From Clostridia bacterium (GTDB lineage Bacteria > Bacillota > Clostridia > Christensenellales > HGM11417): 9,469 bases of DNA. The DNA lies in assembly GCA_017407365.1 (NCBI GenBank), contig JAFQWR010000247.1:1-9469 (forward strand), written 5' to 3'. Shown here in pieces: positions 1 through 5,858 of this stretch. Within the stretch, counting starts at the first letter, position 1, and each line of letters opens with the position of its first letter. The notes beneath the pieces were generated by a model. It saw only the letters and a program-made list of their open reading frames with translations, did no database searches and was not told the origin of the DNA. Position numbers and translations under genes: made by a program.

Positions 1-113
1 GACCTTGTTGAGGTCGTCAGAGCTTTGCAGGTTACTACATTTTGTAGTACCTTTATCATAGCGACCTATTAGTTCTTGGTTAGGTATAAAACAGGTTTCA
101 CTACTATGATACT
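1..113 (-). ncRNA. Type II-C-like tracrRNA for Cas9, 3' end cut off by the window edge
   Basis: A tracrRNA pairs with the CRISPR repeat in pre-crRNA, is processed by RNase III and holds the guide in Cas9. Reading the minus strand from a predicted start at A113, I see: an anti-repeat region (about 110-55) that starts AUCAUAG and ends CUAUGAU; then AUAAAGG; a nexus hairpin (AGGU 52-49 and ACUAC 48-44 paired with GUAGU 38-34 and ACCU 32-29, with A33 bulged); the single strand GCAAAGCUCUG (28-18); and a 3' hairpin (GACCU 15-11, loop CAACA, AGGUC 5-1) that probably continues past the edge. The Neisseria meningitidis Cas9 tracrRNA, recalled from memory, has the same order: an anti-repeat ending in ACAAU, AAGG, a nexus hairpin with one bulged base on its 3' side, GCAACGCUCUG, then a 3' hairpin. 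The GeoCas9 guide has a similar CUAUGAUAAGG join. The class assignment is inference from this match. No cas9, cas1, cas2 or array is visible here. An unknown structured RNA is the main alternative. Confidence 0.82.
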
Positions 114-119
114 GATTAT

Positions 120-148
120 AGTATAATGCTTTTTTGAGGATTTGTCAA
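120..148 (-). promoter_or_regulatory. Sigma-A promoter of the tracrRNA
   Basis: On the minus strand there is a perfect -35 TTGACA (148-143), a 17-bp spacer and a -10 TATACT (125-120). The expected start is A113, three bases before the AUCAUAG arm of the anti-repeat, so promoter and RNA fit each other very closely. The 12-mer AAAAAAGCATTA lies across the end of the spacer and the first bases of the -10, and a second copy lies just upstream of the -35. Confidence 0.85.
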
Positions 149-168
149 CAGATTTGTAATGCTTTTTT
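124..168. repeat. Pair of 12-bp direct repeats around the tracrRNA promoter
   Basis: TAATGCTTTTTT occurs at 124-135 and again at 157-168, 33 bp apart, close to three helical turns. A shorter repeat, GATTTGT, occurs at 139-145 and 151-157. One 12-mer overlaps the spacer and -10 of the tracrRNA promoter and the other lies upstream of its -35. This could be a regulator site or simple T-rich coincidence. Confidence 0.5.
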
Positions 169-324
169 CAAAGTCCGGGAAATTGAGAAGGGAGAAGCGG
201 AGGTTTGGCTTTTTTCAAGCTTTTTTTCTGTAAAGCAATACCCCCGCCTTCTTGTTGCCAACGCCGAAAAATGGGGTAAAAACAGTTGGTTAAAAAAATG
301 GATTTTGTACCGAAAGGGTTGAAT

Positions 325-351
325 GGGCGGTTTTTGGGCGGTTTTTGGGCG
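325..351. repeat. 11-bp tandem repeat, about 2.5 copies
   Basis: GGGCGGTTTTT is present twice without mismatch (325-335, 336-346), followed by a partial third copy GGGCG (347-351). It lies 38 bp upstream of the -35 of the promoter before the gyr operon. The rest of the gene-free stretch 149-389 shows only a weak 4-bp hairpin with a T-run (208-227) and no credible gene. Confidence 0.8.
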
Positions 352-389
352 TTATACGCTGTCGAATGAAAAAATGTACGTGAAAGTGT

Positions 390-418
390 TTGCTTTTTTT
401 TGGAAAATGTGTTATAAT
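390..418 (+). promoter_or_regulatory. Sigma-A promoter for the 66-aa gene and gyrB-gyrA
   Basis: The -35 is TTGCTT (390-395), followed by a 17-bp spacer and a perfect -10 TATAAT (413-418). The expected start near 425 gives a leader of about 25 nt that contains the AGGAAGG ribosome binding site at 434-440. I see no other promoter before gyrB or gyrA, so this one probably drives all three genes. Confidence 0.8.
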
Positions 419-449
419 TGAGGGGATAAGGTGAGGAAGGTGTTTTGCC

Positions 450-650
450 GTGCGCACAAAGGACGTTCTGGGAAGATTTTCCGCACGCGCCTGCGCCTCT
501 CCAAACAGCACTCTGCTGCAAGAGAGCGAGGGCGATACCCTCGTGCTTTTGGGGTGTGACGGCGTGAAGGCGATACCCGCCACCGTTACGGTCAACGCCC
601 TGAGGCGTAGCGGAGAATATCTGACCTTATCGAAGCAAAGGAAGAAATAA
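450..650 (+). CDS. Small 66-aa protein upstream of gyrB, possibly a divergent RemA/RemB (DUF370) relative
   Basis: The start is GTG at 450, chosen because AGGAAGG lies 9 nt upstream and an in-frame stop (432-434) leaves almost no room for extension. The product is basic, soluble and without membrane segments. The N-terminal (M/V)RTKDVLGRF resembles the VxRTKDVIGIFD stretch of RemA/RemB proteins as I recall them. The late PATVTVNALRRSG loosely resembles the SPISSATLLRR region of that family. In Bacillus subtilis the RemB gene (yaaB) lies directly before gyrB, so position supports the idea. Against it, the protein lacks the usual first ten or so residues and the match is weak. RemA/RemB are DNA-binding regulators of biofilm genes in Bacillus. 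That role is not shown here. It is probably co-transcribed with gyrB, 48 nt downstream. Confidence 0.6.
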   Translation: MRTKDVLGRFSARACASPNSTLLQESEGDTLVLLGCDGVKAIPATVTVNALRRSGEYLTLSKQRKK

Positions 651-698
651 CATCAAACAGCGCTTTTTTCAGCGCAAATACTTTTACAGGAGGCTTTT

Positions 699-2609
699 AT
701 GGCGAACAAGGTAGAAGGGCATTATGACGAGTCACAAATTCAGGTCTTAGAGGGTCTGGATCCTGTACGTAAGCGCCCGGGTATGTATATCGGAAGCACC
801 GACGAGCACGGTCTGCATCACCTGGTGCATGAAATCGTGGATAACTCCATCGACGAGGCTCTTTCGGGCTATTGCGATAAAATCATCGTGGAAATCAATA
901 AGGACGGCTCCTGTACGGTTGTGGATAACGGCCGCGGCATTCCCTGCGGTATCCACCATAAGGAAAAGGTGTCTGCGGTAGAGCTGGTGCTCACCAAGCT
1001 CCATGCCGGCGGTAAGTTCGGCGGTGGCGGCTATAAAATTTCGGGCGGTCTGCACGGCGTAGGTCTTTCGGTTGTAAACGCACTTTCCACATGGCTGATT
1101 GTTGAGGTCTATCAGGACGGAAAGGTGCATTATCAGAAATATAACCGTGGCATTCCCGAGGCGCGTCTTGCCGTAACGGGCGAAACCTTTATGACGGGCA
1201 CGCGCGTTACCTTCCTGCCCGACGATACCATCTTCGAAACCACCGTTTTCGATTACGAAACCTTAAGAAGCCGTCTGCGTGAGCTTGCGTATCTGAACAA
1301 GGGCTTGACCATCATTCTGAGAGATTCTCGCGAGGGCTGCAACCGTGAGGACACGCTCTGCTACGAGGGCGGTATTCTGGATTTTGTCATTCAGCTGAAC
1401 AAAAACAAGGTGACTCTGTTTGACGAGCCCATTTATATGGAAGAGGTGTACGATGACGTTACGGTAGAAATCGCTATGCAATATAACGATTCCTATACCG
1501 AGCTGATCTACCCCTATGCAAACAACATCAATACCGACGAGGGTGGCACGCACCTGGACGGCTTCAAAAACGCCATCACCCGTCTTGTGAACGAATACGG
1601 CAAAAAGCTGGGTCTGTTAAAGGAGGACGACAAGCTTTCGGGTGAGGACGTCCGTGAGGGCTTAACCGCTGTCGTATCCGTCAAGCTCCCTGAGCCTCAG
1701 TTCGAGGGGCAGACCAAAACGAAGCTTGGCAACAGCGAAATCCGCGGTATTGTGGGCAGAGCAATGACGGAGGTCTTCGGTGATTTCCTGGAGGAAAATC
1801 CTGCCAAAACCAAGGAGCTGATTCAGAAGTGTCTGCTTGCACAGCGCGCCAGAGAGGCTGCACGTAACGCACGTGATCTGACCCGCCGTAAAACCGTTCT
1901 GGAATCTACAACCCTTCCCGGTAAGCTGGCAGACTGCACCGAGCGTGAGGCAAAATACTGCGAAATCTACATCGTAGAGGGTGATTCCGCAGGCGGAACC
2001 GCAAAGCAGGGCAGAGACCGCAGATTCCAGGCAATTCTTCCCTTACGCGGTAAAATCTTAAACGTAGAAAAGGCGCGTCTGAACAGAATTTTAGAAAACG
2101 AGGAGATCCGCGCTATGATCACCGCCTTTGGCTGTGGCATTCACGAGGACTTCGACGAAAGCAAGCTGCGCTACGACCGCATCATCTGCATGACCGATGC
2201 CGACGTAGACGGTAGCCACATTCGTATTCTGCTTCTTACCTTCTTCTTCCGCTTTATGCGTCCCTTAATTGAAAACGGCCACGTGTATATCGCACAGCCG
2301 CCTCTTTATAAGGTTACCAAAAACAGAGTGGATACCTATCTCTATTCGGATAAGCAGCTCGAGGAGCATTTAGACAAGATCGGCAGAAAGGGCGCAGACG
2401 TTCAGCGTTATAAAGGTCTTGGTGAGATGAACCACGATCAGCTGTGGGAAACCACGATGGACCCTGCAAACCGTATTCTGTTGCAGGCAACGATGGAGGA
2501 CGCTTACGAGGCAGACGAGATCTTCTCCGTGCTGATGGGTGAAAAGCCCGAGCTTCGCCGTCAGTTCATCGAGGAAAACGCAAAGCTTGTTAAGGAATTG
2601 GATATTTAA
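699..2609 (+). CDS. gyrB: DNA gyrase subunit B
   Basis: This is the ATPase subunit of the A2B2 gyrase that introduces negative supercoils. The ATG has AGGAGG five bases upstream. At 636 aa it is full length (B. subtilis GyrB is about 638). Order of parts: a GHKL ATPase domain with catalytic Glu45 and Asn49 in HEIVDNSIDEA, Asp76 in VVDNGRG and the lid motif GGLHGVG (116-122); a transducer domain with the QTKTK loop (338-342, Lys340 contacting ATP phosphate); a TOPRIM domain with EGDSA (Glu427) and the metal-binding DADVDG (Asp500, 502, 504); and the tail motif RYKGLGEMN (from 570). The resistance-associated positions EGDSA and LRGKILNVEKA look wild type. It lacks the insert found in the TOPRIM domain of proteobacterial GyrB, as is normal in Firmicutes. 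The LRGKILNVEKA sequence and adjacency to gyrA favour GyrB over ParE. Confidence 0.99.
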   Translation: MANKVEGHYDESQIQVLEGLDPVRKRPGMYIGSTDEHGLHHLVHEIVDNSIDEALSGYCDKIIVEINKDGSCTVVDNGRGIPCGIHHKEKVSAVELVLTKLHAGGKFGGGGYKISGGLHGVGLSVVNALSTWLIVEVYQDGKVHYQKYNRGIPEARLAVTGETFMTGTRVTFLPDDTIFETTVFDYETLRSRLRELAYLNKGLTIILRDSREGCNREDTLCYEGGILDFVIQLNKNKVTLFDEPIYMEEVYDDVTVEIAMQYNDSYTELIYPYANNINTDEGGTHLDGFKNAITRLVNEYGKKLGLLKEDDKLSGEDVREGLTAVVSVKLPEPQFEGQTKTKLGNSEIRGIVGRAMTEVFGDFLEENPAKTKELIQKCLLAQRAREAARNARDLTRRKTVLESTTLPGKLADCTEREAKYCEIYIVEGDSAGGTAKQGRDRRFQAILPLRGKILNVEKARLNRILENEEIRAMITAFGCGIHEDFDESKLRYDRIICMTDADVDGSHIRILLLTFFFRFMRPLIENGHVYIAQPPLYKVTKNRVDTYLYSDKQLEEHLDKIGRKGADVQRYKGLGEMNHDQLWETTMDPANRILLQATMEDAYEADEIFSVLMGEKPELRRQFIEENAKLVKELDI

Positions 2610-2623
2610 CGGTGCGACCGTTA
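2607..2623 (+). other. Hairpin overlapping the gyrB stop codon
   Basis: TAACGGT (2607-2613) and ACCGTTA (2617-2623) form a perfect 7-bp stem with a GCG loop. The first three bases are the gyrB stop codon. No T-run follows, so it is not an intrinsic terminator. It might stabilise or process the gyrB-gyrA message. Confidence 0.5.
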
Positions 2624-2662
2624 GCTTTCCCGCAAAAAAGAGGAGCGTAAAGAGGATATATT

Positions 2663-5155
2663 ATGGCAAGAAAAACAAGTAACGTACAGGCCGGCGAGGA
2701 ATTCAGAAAGCACTTAGAGCAAAGCACCGTTCAAAAGCTTCCCGTGGTGGAGGAGATGAAAAAATCCTTCATTGCGTATGCAATGGCGGTTAACGTTTCC
2801 CGTGCGATTCCCGACGTGCGTGACGGCTTAAAGCCCGTTCACAGAAGAATTTTATATGCTATGGGTCAGGACCTGCATTTAACCAGCGATAAGCCGCACA
2901 AGAAATGCGCACGTATCGTCGGTGAAGTGCTTGGTAAATACCATCCCCACGGCGACAGTGCCGTATACGACGCCCTGGTGCGTCTGGCACAGCCCTTTTC
3001 GATCAATAAGCCCCTGGTAGACGGCCACGGCAACTTTGGCTCGGTAGACGGCGACCCTGCGGCTGCACAGCGTTATACAGAGGCAAGGCTCTCGCCCATC
3101 GCCACCGAAATGCTGCGTGATATCGAAAAGAACACCGTAGATTTTTACCCCAACTTCGACGATTCCGAAATGCAGCCCACCGTGCTGCCTGCCCGTTTCC
3201 CCAACCTTCTGGTAAACGGTGCGGACGGTATTGCGGTTGGTATGGCTACCAACATTCCCCCGCATAACTTAAACGAGGTTATTGCAGGCACGATTGCGCT
3301 GATTGACAATCCCGAGATGACGGTAGACGATCTGATGAAGTACATCCCCGCGCCCGATTACCCCACCGGCGGTATCTTAATGGGCAGAGCTGCTGTGCGT
3401 CAGGCGTACCGTACGGGTAAGGGCGGCGTAATTATCCGCTCCCGTACTGAAATTGAGGAATACAACAACGGCACCCGTCAGCGTATCGTGGTAACCGAGC
3501 TTCCCTATCAGGTAAACAAGGCACGTCTGATTGAGTCGATTGCAGACATGGTGCGTGATAAGCGCCTTGAGGGTATTTCGGATATCCGTGAGGAATCCGA
3601 CCGCTCGGGTATGCGTCTTGTTATCGATGTGAAAAAGGATTTCAATCCGCAGGTGGTGCTGAATGCTCTGTTCAAGCATACACAGCTGCAGATTTCCAAC
3701 GGTATCACCCTGCTTGCCTTAGTGGACGGCGAGCCCAAGGTTCTTGGATTAAAGGAAATTCTTTCGCAGTATATTCTGCACCAGAGAGAGGTTGTTACCC
3801 GCCGCGTGCGCTACGACCTGGAAAAGGCAGAGGAGCGCGCACATATCTTAGAGGGCTTGGTGATTGCTCTTACCAACATCGATGAGGTTATCCGTGTAAT
3901 CAAGACCTCGCGCGATAAGGTGGAGGCCGCCGAAAGACTTTCGGAGGAATTCCTTTTAACCGACCGTCAGTGTACCGCTATTTTAGAGATGCGTCTGCAA
4001 CGCTTAACCTCCTTAGAGGTCGAAAAGATCAAGGAGGAATTGGAGGCTGTGCACGCACTGATTGCAGAATACAAGTCCATTCTTGCCAGCGATGAAAAGC
4101 TGATGAATATCATCAAGGAGGATCTTGGCAAGGTTTCCGAAAGCTACGGCAACGAGCGTCTTACGGAGATTTCCACCGACTACGGCGAGATCGATATTGC
4201 CGACCTCATCGAGGAGCACGACGTTGTTGTTTCTATGACGCACTTCGGCTATATCAAGCGTATTCCTCTGGATGAGTACAAGAGCCAGAAGCGTGGCGGC
4301 AAGGGCGTGATTGCGCACAGAAGCAAGGAAGAGGACTTCATCGAAAATATGTTTGTCTGCTCTACCCATGCAAGCATCATGTTCTTTACCAACAAGGGTA
4401 AGGTATATACCATCAAGGGCTACGAAATTCCCGAGGCAGAGCGCAATGCACGTGGCAGAGCCATCGTCAACCTGCTGCAGCTTGAGGATGGAGAAAGCGT
4501 TTCCGCAGTGCTTCCCATGCCCGAAAATCCGCGCGGCTACCTCGTTATGGCAACCAAGCGCGGCTTGATTAAAAAGACGGCGATTGAGGAATTTGCTTCC
4601 ATCCGTAAGGTGGGTAAAATTGCAATCAGCTTAACGGAGGACGATGAGCTGATTTCCGTGCATCTGACCAGCGGCTACGACGAAATTCTGGTAGGCTCCT
4701 ACGAGGGCAAGTGTATCCGCTTCTCTGAGGAGGACGTCCGTATTACGGGCAGAGGCTCGCAGGGTGTTAAGTGCATGAAGCTTTCGGATGCCGACCGCTT
4801 GGTGGATATGATCGTTTTAGGCAACGAGGGCAAGGTGCTTTCCGTCACCGAAAACGGCTTTGGTAAGCGTACCGCCATTGAGGATTACCGTATGCAGACG
4901 CGTGCAGGTAAGGGCACGAAGGCGGGTACCTTCAACGAAAAGACGGGTAAACTCGTGGGCATGAAGCTCGTGCAGGACGATAACGACGTTATGGTTATTG
5001 CAGATAACGGCATCATCATCCGTATCAAGGTTACGGAAATCCCCGTAATCGGCAGAGATACGCAGGGTGTACGCATCATGAAAACGAAGGACGGCGGCAA
5101 GGTTATGTCCTTTGCCATTACGCCTGCTGAGGCAGAGCCTGTTGAGGAAGAATAA
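2663..5155 (+). CDS. gyrA: DNA gyrase subunit A
   Basis: This is the DNA cleavage and wrapping subunit of gyrase. The ATG has AGAGG seven bases upstream. The product is 830 aa, in the normal range. The breakage-reunion domain starts near residue 30 (KSFIAYAMAV, DVRDGLKPVHRRIL). The catalytic pair is Arg137-Tyr138 in AAAQRYTEARLSP. The quinolone region is GKYHPHGDSAVYDALV, with Ser99 and Asp103 at the positions of E. coli Ser83 and Asp87, so it looks drug-sensitive at these sites. The C-terminal beta-pinwheel carries the GyrA box QKRGGKG (542-548), which wraps DNA and separates GyrA from ParC. The protein ends in an acidic tail (EAEPVEEE). The N-terminus is roughly 15 residues longer than in typical short GyrA. 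It lies 53 nt after gyrB, in the same operon, and a terminator follows. Confidence 0.99.
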   Translation: MARKTSNVQAGEEFRKHLEQSTVQKLPVVEEMKKSFIAYAMAVNVSRAIPDVRDGLKPVHRRILYAMGQDLHLTSDKPHKKCARIVGEVLGKYHPHGDSAVYDALVRLAQPFSINKPLVDGHGNFGSVDGDPAAAQRYTEARLSPIATEMLRDIEKNTVDFYPNFDDSEMQPTVLPARFPNLLVNGADGIAVGMATNIPPHNLNEVIAGTIALIDNPEMTVDDLMKYIPAPDYPTGGILMGRAAVRQAYRTGKGGVIIRSRTEIEEYNNGTRQRIVVTELPYQVNKARLIESIADMVRDKRLEGISDIREESDRSGMRLVIDVKKDFNPQVVLNALFKHTQLQISNGITLLALVDGEPKVLGLKEILSQYILHQREVVTRRVRYDLEKAEERAHILEGLVIALTNIDEVIRVIKTSRDKVEAAERLSEEFLLTDRQCTAILEMRLQRLTSLEVEKIKEELEAVHALIAEYKSILASDEKLMNIIKEDLGKVSESYGNERLTEISTDYGEIDIADLIEEHDVVVSMTHFGYIKRIPLDEYKSQKRGGKGVIAHRSKEEDFIENMFVCSTHASIMFFTNKGKVYTIKGYEIPEAERNARGRAIVNLLQLEDGESVSAVLPMPENPRGYLVMATKRGLIKKTAIEEFASIRKVGKIAISLTEDDELISVHLTSGYDEILVGSYEGKCIRFSEEDVRITGRGSQGVKCMKLSDADRLVDMIVLGNEGKVLSVTENGFGKRTAIEDYRMQTRAGKGTKAGTFNEKTGKLVGMKLVQDDNDVMVIADNGIIIRIKVTEIPVIGRDTQGVRIMKTKDGGKVMSFAITPAEAEPVEEE

Positions 5156-5171
5156 TCAGATAATTAAGCGG

Positions 5172-5205
5172 AGCAGGGCGGACGGTTGTTTGCCCTGCTT
5201 TTTTT
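5172..5205 (+). terminator. Intrinsic terminator of the gyr operon
   Basis: AGCAGGGC (5172-5179) pairs perfectly with GCCCTGCT (5192-5199) around a 12-nt loop, and the 3' arm runs into seven T (5199-5205). It lies 16 nt after the gyrA stop. Confidence 0.92.
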
Positions 5206-5326
5206 GTGCAGATGTGGCGGTGTGTAAGGTTTTGCCTGCTGCTTGTGCTGCCCGTGTTGTATGAAGAAATGCACATATCATAAGCCGCGCATTTACAGAG
5301 TGAATGGATGTCGGCAAGGAGAAAAA

Positions 5327-5593
5327 ATGAAGGTATATTGGTATATTCTGGCGGTATGCAGTCTGATTTCCATGCTTTTGATGGGGATAGATAAAGCAAG
5401 GGCAATCGCAGGAAAAAGACGGATATCCGAAAAGGCGTTGTTTCTTTCTGCGCTCATTATGGGTGGCTGCGGTGGCTTTTTGGGTATGGTGCTGTTTCGC
5501 CATAAAACAAAGCATTGGTATTTTGTTGTGTGCTTCTCTCTGCTTGCGGCGTTGCAGGCAGGGGTTGGGCTGTATCTTACCCTTGGGGCGTAA
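5327..5593 (+). CDS. DUF1294 small membrane protein
   Basis: An 88-aa membrane protein of unknown function. The ATG at 5327 is preferred over the in-frame upstream start at 5243 because AAGGAGA lies about five bases before it and the family begins with a hydrophobic segment. Three hydrophobic segments are visible (about 3-20, 36-57, 66-84). Between the first two is the conserved GIDKARAIAGKRRISEKAL (20-38), and then GG-GG-LGM-LFRHKTKH (46-63), which is the hallmark of DUF1294 (YsdA-like). The loop is strongly basic, consistent with a cytoplasmic side. It follows the gyrA terminator. I found no convincing promoter in 5206-5326, so its transcription is unclear. The 228 nt downstream (5594-5821) hold no gene, only the 7-bp hairpin at 5708-5728. 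Confidence 0.88.
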   Translation: MKVYWYILAVCSLISMLLMGIDKARAIAGKRRISEKALFLSALIMGGCGGFLGMVLFRHKTKHWYFVVCFSLLAALQAGVGLYLTLGA

Positions 5594-5707
5594 GTGCTTC
5601 GGAGGAAGGCCTTTGTTTGAGGGCGGGCGGCGATAATATACGGCGGCTTTTCCTGCTTTTTTCTGAAAATAACCGCTGAAAACGTGCAGAGCGTGTGCAA
5701 AAGGCTT

Positions 5708-5728
5708 CAAAAACACTCTCTGTTTTTG
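5708..5728 (+). other. AT-rich 7-bp hairpin in the gap before the peptidase gene
   Basis: CAAAAAC (5708-5714) and GTTTTTG (5722-5728) form a perfect 7-bp stem with a 7-nt loop. There is no T-run after it, so it is at best a weak 3' end for the DUF1294 transcript. Confidence 0.35.
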
Positions 5729-5821
5729 GTGTAATGCCGTAAAGCGCATTGCTTCCTCCCTTTATTTTGCAATTTTTTTTGTTCTGAGGAAAGGTTTTTT
5801 CGTTCGTGCTGTAAAAAGCCT

Positions 5822-5850
5822 TTGCATTTTCTTGCTTTTTGTGATATACT
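5822..5850 (+). promoter_or_regulatory. Sigma-A promoter abutting the peptidase start codon
   Basis: TTGCAT (5822-5827), a 17-bp spacer and TATACT (5845-5850). The usual start distance puts +1 at about 5857, only two bases before the ATG at 5859. The message is therefore leaderless or nearly so. Confidence 0.75.
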
Positions 5851-5858
5851 AAAACAGT

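Noticed and set aside
1..113. Riboswitch or T-box leader as an explanation of the folded RNA.
   Set aside because: No T-box sequence or known aptamer core is visible, whereas the nexus, GCAAAGCUCUG and 3' hairpin order fits a tracrRNA.
122..127. TATAAT on the plus strand as a promoter.
   Set aside because: No acceptable -35 lies 16-18 bp upstream. The same bases are explained by the minus-strand -10 and its flank.
1..144. Open reading on either strand at the left edge (a plus-strand frame ending at 72 and a minus-strand frame open from about 144), possibly the end of a gene.
   Set aside because: No ATG or ribosome site is present, and the stretch is better explained in full by the promoter and folded tracrRNA on the minus strand.
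134..322. A 62-codon plus-strand reading frame in the gap before the gyr promoter.
   Set aside because: It would start at TTG with no ribosome site, crosses low-complexity T-runs and has no recognisable family features.
1..449. Replication origin or DnaA-box cluster, expected near gyrB in many Firmicutes.
   Set aside because: No TTATCCACA or near match is seen on either strand. The closest, TTGTCAACA, is the tracrRNA -35 region.
660..675. GCGCT/AGCGC hairpin between the 66-aa gene and gyrB as a terminator or regulator.
   Set aside because: The stem is only 5 bp, the T-run is in the loop rather than after it, and gyrB has no promoter of its own.
3013..3080. Fluoroquinolone resistance change in GyrA.
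   Set aside because: The relevant residues (Ser99 and Asp103, encoded near 2957-2971) are the sensitive forms and nothing unusual is seen through the active-site region.
699..5155. ParE/ParC (topoisomerase IV) as the identity of the pair.
   Set aside because: QKRGGKG in the C-terminal domain and the LRGKILNVEKA sequence point to gyrase, as does the gyrB-gyrA order.
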